A DNA stretch of 64,000 nt from Doryteuthis pealeii (taxonomy: Eukaryota; Mollusca; Cephalopoda; Myopsida; Loliginidae): assembly GCA_023376005.1 (NCBI GenBank), contig CM042157.1:92261349-92325348 (forward strand). The letters run 5' to 3'. Made by a program: the position numbers and the translations under genes. Of the stretch, positions 21,319 to 33,700 are shown one piece after another. The notes below the pieces were generated by a model. That model saw nothing but the letters and a program-made list of their open reading frames with translations. It was not told the DNA's origin and did not search any database. The stretch's first letter is position 1. Every line of letters starts with the position of its first letter.

Positions 21319-22508
21319 TTTCCAATGCATTTTCAAGTAAAATCATTGCAATGCATTTTCATAGGCATTGGCAATGCATTTTCATAGTAAAAATCATTGT
21401 AATGCATTTTATAGTAAACATCATGGCAATGCATTTTCATAGTAAAAATCATTGCCAATGCATTTTCATAGTAAATCATTGTCCAATGCATTTTCATAGT
21501 AAAAATCATGTAATGCATTTTCATAGTAAAAATCATTGCAATGCATTTTCATAGTAAAAATCATATTTCAATCAATAGTAAAATCATTGGCAATGCATTT
21601 CATAGTAAAAATCATTGGCAATGCATTTTCATAGTAAAAATCATTTGCTATGCATTTTCATAGTAAAAATCATTTGCTATGTTTTCATAGTAAAAATCAT
21701 TGGCAATGCCATTTTTAGTAAAAATCATTGCAATGCTTTTCATAGTAAAAAATCAATTGGCAATGCATTTTCATAGTAAAAATCATTGCATTTTATAGTA
21801 AAAATCCATTTTATAGTAAAAATCATTAATGCATTTTCATAGTAAAAATCATAAAAAATCATTGGTAATGCATTTTCATAGTAAAAATCATTGGCAATGC
21901 ATTCATTGTCCAATGCATTTTTTATAGTAAAAAATCATTGTCCAATGCATTTTCATAGTAAAATCATTTGCAATGCATTTTCATAGTAAAATCATTGTAA
22001 TGCATTTCATAGTAAAAATCATTGGCAATGCATTTCATAGTAAAAAAATCATTGTCCAATGCCATTTTATAGTAAAAAATCATTGTCAATGCATTTTCAT
22101 AGTAAAAATCATTTGCAATGCATTTTCATAGTAAAATCATTGTAATGCATTTTCATAGTAAAAATCATTGGCAATGCATTTTCATAGTAAAAAATCATTG
22201 TCCAATGCATTTTATAGTAAAAAATCATTGTCCAATGCATTTTCATAGTAAAAATCATTTGCAATGCATTTTCATAGTAAAAATCAATTGGTAATGCATT
22301 TCATGTAAAATCATTGGCAATGCATTTTCATAGTAAAAATCATTGTCCAATGCATTTTATAGTAAAAATCATTGTCCAATTTTCATAGTAAAAATCATTT
22401 TGCTATGCATTTTCATAGTAAAAATCATTTAGTATGCATTTCCATAGTAAAATTTTGCATTCTAGTAAAATTTTCATGATTTTTCATAAAATTATTAAAA
22501 ATTTTCAT
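21319..22508. repeat. 29-bp minisatellite, about 40 irregular copies
   Basis: Unit is AATGCATTTTCATAG plus TAAAAATCATTGGC. Many copies lack one to several bases, especially in the T, A and GGC runs, so spacing drifts. A 102-residue frame over the first units is an artefact of the repeat. It is unrelated in sequence to the other 29-bp array at 54231-56108. Confidence 0.9.
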
Positions 22509-22984
22509 AGTAATATTTGACAATAGGCCACTCTGTCTACTTTACTCTTTTTTTTGCTAAGAGAGGAAGGGTTAAAGGATTGAATTGTCACGTGACAAAC
22601 GAAGACGTGACATGGCAAACCCCAACTTACAATTCTAGAGGAGACAATTATCTTTGTGTTCCTACACATAGTGTGTGATATCGTGCGCTGGTTGCACGGA
22701 TCTGAATTCAAGTTCTGTGATATCAGAATACTGTTTTATCAAGTTTAGATAAAACTGCCTGAGCACTTGAAAATGAGGGATGTAGAACAATAATATTATG
22801 TACAAAAACCTATTGACGATAAGATGATTACAGAATCAATTAGATACGTTTTTAAAAAATGCTCAGTAAACAGAAATGTTATAAATATCTGCTCCTAAAT
22901 TGGGTTTTGATACAACTGCATGTATGAAAATTCCATAGGTAAATGCCTATGTAGGGCTATATTAATTTCCCGCTCTTTTGGTCA
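22509..22984. other. Intergenic, nothing recognised
   Basis: No coding, RNA or repeat feature that I can support. Contains CACGTGAC at 22591 in isolation. Confidence 0.35.
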
Positions 22985-23669
22985 TGAATTCGTTTTTGTC
23001 TGTAACAAAAACTACGTCACTGCTTACGTCACTATACCCGAAATCGTCATAACATAGAATACAAATTTGAGCATGCAACATTAGACAGTCCTCATTGTTT
23101 TTTAAAAAAAGTTTTAATAGATAAATCCCCAGTATACATATATCTATATGTAGGAAGCCCGTGGTGTAATGGTTAAAGTCATGGGAAATGGACTCGTCGC
23201 CCCGAGTTCAAATCCTGGACGTGGTAACTGCATTTCACTTAGCGCTAATACCCTTGGAAAGGTATGAATCCTACTCTCCTCCAGCTATGGGTAAATAGCA
23301 GGGCAGACTGGGTTCTTTAATCATGGCTAGGTAACCAGTCTAGGAGAAGGAAAACTCTGAATTCAAGCCTGTTAACTCCGCTTAAGAAATTGACCTTGTG
23401 TCGTATCCTGCTCGGTGAGGAGTTGGTAAATATATATATCTATATATAGTTTGTTTTATTTTAATAGATATTCAAAGTTAATAGAAACTTAGTTTCGATT
23501 TCAAATTGTTCTTTTTTTTTTTTTTTTACTTCTTTAATAAATTTGATGATTTCATGATTTATGGTTCAAACTCTCCGACATTTAATTTTTAACTTCCACC
23601 TCCTCAATCAATATCTTTCAAAAATTTATTTTTACATTACCGCGGAGGGTGTTTTTTTTATTTTGCTAG
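22985..23669 (+). mobile_element. Helitron-like element, family 1, copy C, split by a SINE
   Basis: 22985-23155 and 23445-23669 together match 24655-25093: GTTTTTGTCTGTAACAAAA, CGTCACTGCTTACGTCACT, GAGCATGCAACATTAGACAG, then TTTGTTTTATTTTAATA and the terminal GCGGAGGGTGTTTT...GCTAG. The SINE at 23156-23440 interrupts it, so the SINE arrived later. Confidence 0.6.
23156..23440 (+). mobile_element. tRNA-derived SINE, copy 2
   Basis: Near-identical to 10362-10640. It shows A-box-like TGGTGTAATGG and B-box-like GAGTTCAAATCC, a shared body and the same GGAGTTGGTAAATATATA end. Confidence 0.85.
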
Positions 23670-24166
23670 TGTTTAAAATTGATCTATTGAACTGATCACA
23701 CAGTATCAACTTCTCCGGATCTTTTAGTTTTTTTGTCTTCGCAACAGTGATAATGAACACTTGTGTCCACTGTCTTCGAAAATGTTATATGAATCTGCCT
23801 TTTTTTTAATGTTAAATGCATAATTCGAGGTTTTACACACTTGAATATCGGTCAGGATTTTCTTTGTGGAACCTTCTACAAGTTATGAAAAAGAACACTG
23901 CAACATGCTTTTATAAATTACTCAGTTTCGTCCGAATTTCGTCAGAAGACCTCAAAAAAAAAAAAAAATTAATGGTAAACAAAGGCAGGACACTTTCGAC
24001 AGAAAAAGGAGTTCTCACCCATTACATCAAAATGCCGGTAAGATGACCTTCTCTATGATTCTCTAACAAAACTAGAACAATATTTTGTAGCTGTCGCCTT
24101 TGAGTGCGCCTAATAGTTAGATATATTTATTTTTTACCCTAAAAATATACCCTTAAATTTGGACAG
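23670..24166. other. Intergenic, nothing recognised
   Basis: AT-rich. The short frame at 23816-24046 has no similarity I recognise and runs through a poly-A tract, so it is not called. Confidence 0.4.
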
Positions 24167-24566
24167 TGTAAGGGAAACAACTCTGTTAGGGTCTGATAAT
24201 CAGGGACAACATAGCCTGAATTGCATTGTGGGAATATCAACAGGTTTCCTTAGGGCAAAATAGGGACTTCCACCTGGCTGATGCAGCAAAAAGGTTGTGT
24301 GGATAATATCGTCCTAAAATTAGAACTTTAGTCTTTTAGTTAGTTCTCGGTACTGGTACGGCGCACAGGTATATTTCTTTCCAATTTTCCCGTGAAGTTG
24401 CTGGCATTTGTTAAAGACCACTTTTGTAAATTAGTAATTGTTTTATATCCCATTTTATTTCAGTATTTCACGGTGTTTGGAAGTAAATAAAATATTCTAC
24501 GTTCAACATCAGTCGTCTTCGTGTCATCAATACATCACCAGAAAATATTACCAGGGAACTGCTACA
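24167..24566 (+). mobile_element. LTR-like block (possible solo LTR)
   Basis: About 400 bp with TGTA...TACA ends (TGTAAGGGAAACAACTC; AGGGAACTGCTACA). It has an AATAAA near 24486 followed by TTCAACATCAGTCGTCTTCG, a typical R/U5-like tail. No matching target duplication is visible (gacag versus atatt), so termini may be off or the copy rearranged. Confidence 0.45.
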
Positions 24567-24646
24567 ATATTTATTAAAAAAATGCATATTATAAATTTGT
24601 TTTCTTAAACTCTTCAGTTTAACTCTTTCCTAAACAATTTATCATC

Positions 24647-25094
24647 TATCAATAATGGAGATTCGCTTCCGGTTTTTGTCTGTAACAAAAACTACATCAC
24701 TGCTTACGTCACTGCTTACGTCACTGCCTACGTCACACTACCTAGAATCGTCATAACATAAAATAAATACACTCAAAATTTGAGCATGCAATGTTAGACA
24801 GTCCTCATTGTTTTTTTTAAACAAGTTTTAATAAATACATGACTGGTATTAACTATCTATATATAGTTTGTTTTATTTTAATACATATTTAAAGTTATCA
24901 GAACTAAGTTTCCATTTCAATTTTTTTATTTTTCACTCTTTTAATAAATTTATTTTATTTTTTACTCCTTTAATAAATTTGATGATTTTACTTTACTTAT
25001 GATACAAACTCTCTGATAAATAAATTTTCAACTCCCATCCCTTCAGGCAATATTTATTTTACGTCGCCCAGAGGGTGTTTTTTATTTTGCTAGT
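24647..25094 (+). mobile_element. Helitron-like element, family 1, copy D
   Basis: Runs from TCTATCAATAATGGAGATTC to GCGGAGGGTG-like CGCCCAGAGGGTGTTTT and GCTAG. It carries three tandem GCTTACGTCACT-type units where copy C has two. No coding capacity. Confidence 0.6.
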
Positions 25095-25802
25095 TGTTTT
25101 TATGTTGATAAGTATAAAATAAATAAAAAAGAGAATTGAGGTAGATAGCTCTTGTGTTGGGAATTTAACAACTCAATTCCACATTATTTCTGGCAAGCGC
25201 AGTTACTCATCTATACATGTTCCACATGAGATACTTTAAGATCAATTAACAAGATAACACATCAATATTGCTTTTCCTTAAACACGAGGTGTGTATTTTT
25301 TATTTACAGTCTGACTGAAAAGGGTCAAAAGGGATCGGCCCCTATATTTTTACGGCATGTGGAATTGACCGAATTAAAATAATTAAGTTTTCTTAAATAA
25401 CTAGTTTTACAATTGTATGTCATGAGTTTAGAATTAGGTAAACAAAAGAGAATCGAAATAATATTAGTTTAGAAATATTTTAGAAACAATAGAAACAATG
25501 GTTTAAATTCATCCGATAATTTATGTCACCAGAATTCCACAGATACCAAAATCATTCGATATTACATCATTGCAAATCACCTGATATTTGAGGAATATTT
25601 TAGCTTAATGATCACAATAGACAATGACAATAAGAAAATTATAAAAAGGCCCATTTAGCTGAAAGATGGGAGACACAGAGACAGTGAAGAGCTTTCGCTC
25701 TTCCTGACTCAACAGAGTTGGAGAGGATGCTCCTAACTCGACAGTGGGAACGTCCGAAAACATCAAATACGACTCAGCAGGTCCGTCTATCTTTTCGTCT
25801 CC

Positions 25803-25875
<73 letters not shown>

Positions 25876-26650
25876 CAACAACAACAACTTTCAATCACAA
25901 GTTCCAATCACAGACAAACTACTAATATGTTGACACAAGCAATCACACTAATATAAACACCATGTCACAGTTGTCACACACAACTATACACAGACACAAT
26001 CAGACTGCAACACCACTGAAAGAACAATGAAACTATATTAATTGTATTTATGTATATAAAGTTTGTTTCCTTTATCAATGTCTTCTTCTTTTGTTACCTA
26101 TGGAAACTACATTTACCGTAGTCCTTATACATATGAATTGTGGGGACCCATAACTCGGATCTTCAACTCATCAACTACACAATCTCCAAACAAACCGGGT
26201 CCCTACAGGGTCAAAAAGGCAAGTAACTTACCCTGTACAAAAAAAAAAAAAACGGGTCCGGGACAGATAACTTCTGACCCGACTATTATTAGAGTCTGTT
26301 AGTTTTAACAAGCACTGACTAAAGTGAATTTCAACACTCTGACCCCGATAAATACTTATCAGCGAATTCTATCTATTGAGTACTAACTAGAGTGATAATT
26401 TCAACAGTTTCTTTCACTTCAAAAATTCCTTACTGTCTTTCCGATCCAACAATCTCAAAATTGTTCACCTATACTTAATGTCATTCGTCGTTTGCGCTTA
26501 ATTTCTGAAAGTGGTCGTCCACGTTTCTTCAGATTTTTCCACCAGTTTGTTAATTTGTTAACCGTTTAGGGGAGACAACTTGTTATTTACTTAAAATGTG
26601 TTTCATTTTAAAAATAAACGAATTCGTAAATAATCTTTTCGTTCTTTCTT
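25095..26650. other. Intergenic with (TC)n microsatellite
   Basis: A long (TC)n tract lies at about 25806-25872; the apparent Ser-Leu frames there are artefacts. The rest is AT-rich with no supported gene. Confidence 0.45.
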
Positions 26651-26698
26651 TATTTCTTTATTTCTTCAACTATTCTTAACTTTTTAATTCTTTCTAAG

Positions 26699-26701
26699 AA
26701 G

Positions 26702-26769
<68 letters not shown>

Positions 26770-27212
26770 TTTCATAATTTGCTTGAAGCATTGTGTATAT
26801 TGGTTAGGAGGTTGATTTAGAAGGCTATCACAATGCAGTTTGGAATAAATAAATAAAAAATAATACGGTAACAATGTGTTGTGTGTTGACCTGTATTTTT
26901 TTTATTCTTTCTTCAATTTTCGAGATAATACCTCTTTATCAAAAGAATTGAACTGAAGCAGCCCACCTATGGCATTTCTTCCTAAATGAATTTTTTTTTT
27001 GATGTTGTAATGCGCGTGACATTTGGGAAGAAATGCCATAACTGGACTGCTTCAGTTCAATTCTTTTGATAAAGAGGTATTACCTCGAAATTGAAGAAAG
27101 AATAAAAAAAATACAGGTCAACACACAACACATTGTTACCGTATTATTATTTTTTTTATTTATTCCAAACTGCATTGTGATAGCCTTCTAAATCAACCTC
27201 CTAACCAATATA

Positions 27213-27265
<53 letters not shown>
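26699..27265. mobile_element. Large foldback element embedded in (TA)n
   Basis: Arms about 26797-26988 and 27020-27214 are reverse complements over about 190 bp (CTATCACAATGCAGTTTGGA, GTTACCGTATTATT, TTGATAAAGAGGTATTA, AAGAAATGCCATA). They are separated by about 30 bp. (TA)n tracts flank both sides (26702-26764 and 27206-27264). A lone arm relative lies at 12535-12705. Confidence 0.8.
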
Positions 27266-27266
<1 letters not shown>

Positions 27267-27294
27267 GAGTAAATATGGAAATTAAATCCGACAA

Positions 27295-27550
27295 TATAAA
27301 GAAAATTTGAAAAAACAAGTATTCCGAAATTGGGATGAATTTAATAATCGATGTTTAAAACATTTCGGTTACATTGAACCTTCATCAGGATGTCTCTTGG
27401 GGTGAAGAAAATGATGAATGTTTTTATATGTGACAGGAGATGAAAATCTTTTTAGTTATGTGAAGGTTCAATGTAACCGAAATGTTTTAAACATCGATTA
27501 TTAAATTCATCCCAATTTCGGAATACTTGTTTTTTCAAATTTTCTTTATA
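27295..27550. mobile_element. Foldback element, about 87-bp arms
   Basis: 27295-27381 and 27463-27550 are near-perfect reverse complements (AAATTTGAAAAAACAAGTAT, ATTGGGATGAATTTAATAAT, TTAAAACATTTCGGTTACA). The loop is 80 bp. (TA)n tracts flank it on both sides. Confidence 0.8.
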
Positions 27551-27551
27551 T

Positions 27552-27585
<34 letters not shown>

Positions 27586-27589
27586 GTGG

Positions 27590-27745
27590 GGGGGGGAGAT
27601 CGTAGGTATACACTGCTGATGAGACCTAATAAGGTTGAAACAGCTGTACGATGTTCCACACGTCGCACTTATGTTCGCCGAGTTCGCTTGTCATGATTAT
27701 TTTCAATAATTATCGAATTTTATACAATATACGCCTTCATGGTAA
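27590..27745 (+). mobile_element. SINE body fragment lacking its tRNA head
   Basis: Matches the 3' part of 27937-28165: GTAGGTATAC, CTGCTGATGAGAC, AATAAGGTTGAAACAGCTG and CATGATTATTTTCAATAATT. The Pol III boxes are absent. Confidence 0.65.
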
Positions 27746-27936
27746 TTGCCTTCAAAAATATAAATAATAATATACTTTACTTAACAATGCTTCAAAAGCA
27801 AATGATCTAATACTATTATCCTTCGCCTGATCAAGGTCTAATTTGCGATTCTCTAAATGCTCACTGTGATAAGTTCTGTATAGTAGTGGCCTTTTTACCA
27901 TTGGCAAGTTAATTTGGCGTATTTCGTGTGCGACGT

Positions 27937-28162
27937 GCCGATGGCCCAGGGGTAGAGTCACTGACTTTGCGTGCTGGGTTCTCCGGTTCGATCTCTGTCG
28001 GAGAGGGATTGTAGGTATACCCTGCTGATGAGACATAATAAGGTTGAAACAGCTGTACGGTGTTCCACACGTCACACTCGTTCTTCGCCGAGAATCGCCT
28101 GTCATGATTATTTTCAATAATTATTGAATTTTATACGATATTCGCATTGTAATTCCCTTCAA

Positions 28163-28165
<3 letters not shown>
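27937..28165 (+). mobile_element. tRNA-derived SINE, second family
   Basis: The head has A-box-like TGGCCCAGGGGTAGAGT and B-box-like GGTTCGATCTC. The body CTGCTGATGAGACATAATAA is shared with the 27590 fragment. It ends in a (TA)n run. The minus-strand frame across it is not a gene. Confidence 0.7.
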
Positions 28166-28221
<56 letters not shown>

Positions 28222-28311
28222 GAATAAAAAGGCCTTAAATACCAAGGGTATCGTGGTTATGGACCATTTCCACTCGTGGGTATCTAGGGCCCGCTAGCTT
28301 CTTCAGACCAC

Positions 28312-28362
<51 letters not shown>

Positions 28363-28500
28363 TTTCGGCATAAAGATCTCTTCGTCAGATCCTAGCCACA
28401 GGTTAACAGCGCCAGGACTCCTGCTTTTTGAAATCTCTTCCTTCATTTAATTCCTTTTCACCCTGACCGCTACAAGAAGGAAGAATCGCCAAATATAATG
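28166..28500. repeat. (TA)n tracts with short insertions
   Basis: (TA)n at about 28163-28217 and 28313-28357 bracket about 95 bp (TGAATAAAAAGGCCTTAAAT onward). Repeats with TTTCGGCATAAAGATCTC follow. No gene. Confidence 0.6.
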
Positions 28501-28555
28501 GGGTTAAAAAAGAAAACCTGCGAACGCGCACCAGAAATAACCAGTGACCTTAAAC

Positions 28556-29579
28556 TAGGTATACCCAAAATTGACGTAAAACCCGTTTTTGACGAAATGA
28601 AAACAGAAAATAATTTATCAAAAATCATGGAATTATCGGATTTTAATGAAAATTTCAGTGTTGATTTATCAATGAATGAACTTTATAATGCATTATTTAT
28701 TTTATTTTAAAACTTTCTCATTTTCTTTCAGGTCACTTAATTTTAACCCTCCCCCTTATTTTGGGGGCGTAAAATCTCGGCGAGTTTGATATTAATTACA
28801 GTATAAATAAAAAGATAAAAGACCGAAGTTGTGAATAGAAAAAAAATCCTAAGGAGAATATTCTATGAGAAAATAAGTACCGAAAATCAGAAAATAAAAT
28901 GTAAAAAAGTAAATAATTTTTTTGAGATTTCTTTTTTACTTATTTCGATAATTATTTAATTGGCTATTATCTTATAAAAGAAAAAAATTATATATCGATA
29001 TTTTTTCTGCTTAAAAAAGGTGGGATGGCTAAATTTTCAACAGAGTTTTTCTCCAAAACTTATACTTTGTTTGACTAAAATAAGGTTTGCATTAAATAGA
29101 TATTTATTTCTAGCATCTAAAAGTATAACATTTTAAACTTAACATCAGAATTTTCATATTTTAAAGGAATTTTATATATTAATTTTTCATAGCAGAAATA
29201 CTTAATTAAAGTTTTGAAATAAAATAACTGAAGCATTATAAAATTCATTAATTGATAAATATATACTGAACATTTCATTAAAATTGGATAATTCCCTGAT
29301 TTTTGATAATTTAAAAAAAATCACTAATGTTACATTAAATTTGTAAACACGCCATTTTCAAACATCGTTTAAGGCCGAACGCGATTGAAATTGATCAAAA
29401 AATCATTTTAAATGTATTAAAAATGAATTAAATGTGTAATATTATTTTGCCTTTTTATTGATGGTCATTATGTTACTACTTATCAATTTAGACAAAAGTT
29501 TGACCTTAAATAATCGATTTAATTAATCTTAATTCGTTTTTTAAAAAAAACATTAGCAGACGATTTTTGGGTATCCCTA
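28556..29579. mobile_element. TA-flanked DNA transposon with subterminal inverted repeats, copy 2
   Basis: Ends are TA-GGTATACCCAAAA and TTTTTGGGTATCCC-TA. It is homologous, inverted, to 9259-10309 along most of its length. The same 100-bp module appears at 28613-28740 and inverted at about 29205-29320. The 70-residue frame at 28498-28710 is a by-product of the module. Confidence 0.65.
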
Positions 29580-30184
29580 CACCTTTGTCGTCTTTGAGTA
29601 TTATAACTCGCGCTGAAAGGACTTTATTATTATTTTAATTGTTTTGGTGGATTTCTTGGAAATGCTGCTGCTGCTGCTGCGAGTCATCGGGTCTAGGTCC
29701 GCAGCTTGTGTTTTTTAGTCATCGCACCACTTGCTACTGCTATTGGTTTCTTAGTAATTGTGTTGCTGCTGTTGATTTCTTGGACATCGTTGAGGTCTCT
29801 TTGATGTGTCATCAACGGGGACAAATCCAGTTCTGCCTGCTTGATAAAATCCGAGCTGTTTTACACAAAAGGGCTGTCTAAAATCGGGTCGAGAAAACCA
29901 TCCTCTTGAGTGTTGCGAAATGGACGTTGATTGGTTGGAGAATATTTTATTACCCTTTTTTATTACCCGTTAGTCCTAGAAATGGGTGCGTGGAGCTGGT
30001 CACAATTTCGGCTTCATTTTGCCATATGGGCGATAACTCTCAACGTCAACACTTCCGGTTGGGTTATAAAAGGGAGTTCCGAGAGTTTACGACAATATAA
30101 ATAAAAGAAATAGAATATGATCAAATATTGTAAATATTTGCAAATACATCTCTCTCTCTCTCTCCCTCCTTCTCTCTCTCTCTC

Positions 30185-30241
<57 letters not shown>

Positions 30242-30304
30242 AGTAGTGTGTTTTATGTGGCTTTGTTCGTCATAGAGCAATACATGTCTGTATTTACCAC
30301 GTGC
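29580..30304. other. Intergenic with (TC)n; promoter-like fragment
   Basis: Contains (CTG)n at 29662-29678 and a (TC)n tract at 30150-30240. AACACTTCCGGTTGGGTTATAAAAGGGAG at 30047-30075 looks TATA-box-like, perhaps from an old LTR, but no termini or coding sequence are visible. Confidence 0.35.
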
Positions 30305-30545
30305 CCCACGTGTACGGATTAGGCACAAGGCCCTATTAATGTGGGACCACCAACGAACTGAAGCTCGTGGGTGGCGGGTGCAAAAAATGCGTGGATCCCG
30401 TCGGCATTCCCCCCTCAAGGGGGCGCCTCAGGCAGTGGGCAATAAACCCAGCCCTGCCCCTTTAAATCGAGGGGGGCAGGTGTTGCCTTGGGAGGATGGC
30501 CCCCTGGGATCACGCCGTTAATTTCATTAATAGACACAGGCCCCG
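30305..30545 (+). repeat. Dispersed GC-rich repeat F, copy 1
   Basis: Shared in reverse complement with about 51610-51865: CCCGTCGGCATTCCCCC, GGCGCCTCAGGC, GGGCAATAAACCCAG and GTGGGTGGCGGGTG. It is inserted about 60 bp before the conserved upstream block of paralogue 3. Confidence 0.7.
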
Positions 30546-30603
30546 AGCAAAACATGTCTTCCCGGAGCGGTTTAGAATTTCTTGTTGAAGAAATCAATAA
30601 ATA

Positions 30604-30650
30604 ATCACATGATTTTGAAAGTCATCAGAATATGATGTCATAATAGACAA
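30604..30650 (+). promoter_or_regulatory. Conserved upstream block of cyclase paralogue 3
   Basis: Counterpart of 13512-13557, with TGATGTCA at 30633-30640, 139 bp before the ATG. Sequence between block and ATG is diverged apart from a TACAA-rich stretch and AATATG at the start codon. Confidence 0.5.
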
Positions 30651-30771
30651 CAATTATGTCGACCCGCCACTAAAAATCAGCAGAACATACACAACTTTCG
30701 CTTGTTTTGTACACGTGTTAGTACAATTACAGAAATTATTATATTGTAATTATAATATTACAATACATAAT

Positions 30772-33700
30772 ATGTTTCGAACACGTTCTCTTCTAGATTT
30801 TTACCCGCAGTTGGTATTATCTACCCCCTCTTTATCGTTATTTTTATTAGCCTCATTAGCATTGAGGCTTGATACAGTCAATAGTAAAAAGTACAACCTT
30901 GTGTTTGACTCAGTAAACTCACCACCGGCAGTTATTCCGAGTGATCCTAAAAATTTGGTTTACTCTGTTCCGTTGAATCAGCTGACTAGTCGCCCAATCA
31001 TTGCTTACGTTCAAGACAAAACGGGTAAAATGATTACTTCACTCAATGGCAGTATCAAGGCGTATGTTACAAGTATGGACAAATCTCAGAAGAAACCAGC
31101 AGACTTGGACAAATGGCGAGATTCAGGCGGAAAACTTTGTCAATGGAGTAATCCTGATCAAGACTGGCCTAAAAGACTTAATAGAGAATCGTACTATACT
31201 GTGTGCGGATCAAGTTTAAGAACAACTACCCTGATCGCGAAAATCTTCAAAGGAAAGATAATTATGGATTGGTTAATGCATGCGCATTCGGGTGGAGTAT
31301 TGCCTGCAGACGACCGTTTTATAAGAGTTGAAATTCCAGCTTTAAACATCTCCAAAGATACAAATCTTTTCAAAATCACCGAACCAGCAGCTAGTCTAAA
31401 TATTACGAAACAACCACCGAAGAATATAACTGCCAATACTAAGTTTGGTATCACTGCCGAAATTCTGGATAGAAACGGTATTCCAGTGACCGTAGGATTA
31501 GATTCTGTCGCTTTCGTCGAGCTTACTGTCTCGTATGACCATAAAACTTTTTACGACAGGCATGGAAAAGACATGTTATTGGAATCCTCTAAGGTTCGTT
31601 TAGGCGGACCATTAGTTGGAACGTTCCGAGCAACAGGGGATAAAGTCTTTCGAGAAAGAGCTGTTGTAGGAAAGGTTTCCTTTACTGACGTTCGAATTCT
31701 AGATCCCTTCTTTGAGTTAAAATTAAACTTAACAATGTTTATGTCGAAGGATCCTTATCTAAGGATTCCTAATTGTAAAAAATGTTATTCCGATGTCAAG
31801 TATAAAACCATTGTCGGTGATAACCTTATCCAGTTTCAAATACCACCACCAAATGTACTGAAAGATATACCGTCGATAAAACTTACTCGTGCGTTTAATG
31901 TTTACTCCCAAGTATTCGCTAAGTTAAAAATGATCAACAATTTCAATGGGACGGGGAAGACGGAAATCACTCGCAATTTTCCTATCCCAGGGCCAATACA
32001 AATAGAAATTCAAGATGCTAATAGTAATCGAATATACGCTGGTTTTGATTCAACTATGCCCTTGGAATTGAAGGTGACACCACCAGACGTGTGCGTTTCA
32101 AGTGATTATTCTGTTGATACCGAAGGAGGCATAGCTACATTTTTTGGATCAGTCTGTGTTATTAAAGACTCAGTCTTTTTAACATTTTACTCGAAGAAAA
32201 ATCCATTAGTGAGTGTGACATCACAAGAATTTAAAGTTGTGGGTGATGTCTACATTGCGCATATTGATCATTTTGAATTTACAGGTGCTGGAATGCAGAT
32301 TTCACCCCATATTAATTCCTTTGTACACTTTGCGGCTACTGATGTGAATGATGGTGTAATACCGGGCGTTTTACGACCATTTAATATGAAATTAATTGTT
32401 GATACAATTGAAACGAAAGAGGATATTTCAAATACCATTCTTCAGTATCGGGTGTTGAGTGAATTAGCGGAAAGAAATCCCAGTAATAAAATCCGGGCCG
32501 CCATATTGTCAGGAAACCCTAAGATAAGTTTTGCTATGGTCAGAGAGTTGTTTAATAAACAGACAACGCAAATTTCATTGGACGAAAAAGGTGAAATATT
32601 CACAGACTTCCCTTTATTCAACAGAGTTTGTTGGAATAATAGACAAATATATTATTCTTTTCTCAAATTCTGCCAGGAAAGGCATTGGACACGGATGATT
32701 TTCATAAGAGCCAAAAACAGTTATATATCTCGTACAATGTATCGTTCTGCACGTCGTCTAAAGATAGAATTGACAGAAATAGTAATCCACCCTGAAAAAG
32801 TTCAGTGGAAAGCTGACGACCCAGATACTAACAAAGTGTTAAGTCGAACCATGGAAGCGATAAAGAAAGAAGAGGTTAAAGTTATTGCTTGTTTTGCTAA
32901 TCACACACAAATTCCAGCTATATTGCATATCGCTAAGAAAAAGGGGTTGTCGTCTAAGGAAGGTTTTCAATGGGTTTTTATCAGTGAAAATGCCTGGGCA
33001 TTTCCCTTTAATAATGAGTTTTCATGCGATCAGTTTCCAGAATGTACTACTGTTTTCGGAGGAACTATCTTGTTTACTGAGACTTATAACACAAGCTTCA
33101 TGCACACAAAAGACTGGGAAAGGGCGTTGGGTTACTATTTCTCGGCTGACAAATCAATATACCTCGGATCAAAGTCTGTGTATCCAAATACTGATACAAG
33201 TGCGAGGATGGCTTTAGGATATGATGCCACTTGGTTATACGCCCAAGCTTTAACGAACATAGCTTCCAAACGTCTTACAGCAACCACAGAAAGGATCACT
33301 CAAGAACTGAGAAGAGTGACATTTGCAGGTTTATCAGGTAATTTAAAGCTAGATGCAAATGGAGACAGGGAGGGATTCCAAGCCGATATTCGTATAATCA
33401 ATGCTACAAAGGCCAAACAATCGATGGACGAAATGGCTCCTTTATACAAATATATTGTGATGACGCCTGAGAAAGATAATTTAGAATACATATACGAGGA
33501 TGATAAAAATACGCATTACACTAATGAATCACTTTTACCAATCAGTCTTCCTGTGGCGCCACTTTATAATATACATAGCTACAGATCAAGAAGTGGTAGG
33601 GTAAGCAAAAAAGATTTTCATCTCATAAAATACGATAAAGAACCATGGCCATCAAGAGATATCATACGCAATGAGAAGACACTTCCACCGTTTACTTGCA

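Noticed and set aside
27752..28117. 121-residue minus-strand frame
   Set aside because: It lies across a SINE and its flank, and shows no domain.
28498..28710. 70-residue frame
   Set aside because: It runs from flanking DNA into a foldback transposon module and has no similarity to known proteins.
30715..30771. 19-residue N-terminal extension of cyclase paralogue 3
   Set aside because: It begins at GTG and has no counterpart in paralogue 2; the ATG at 30772 aligns with the start of paralogue 2.
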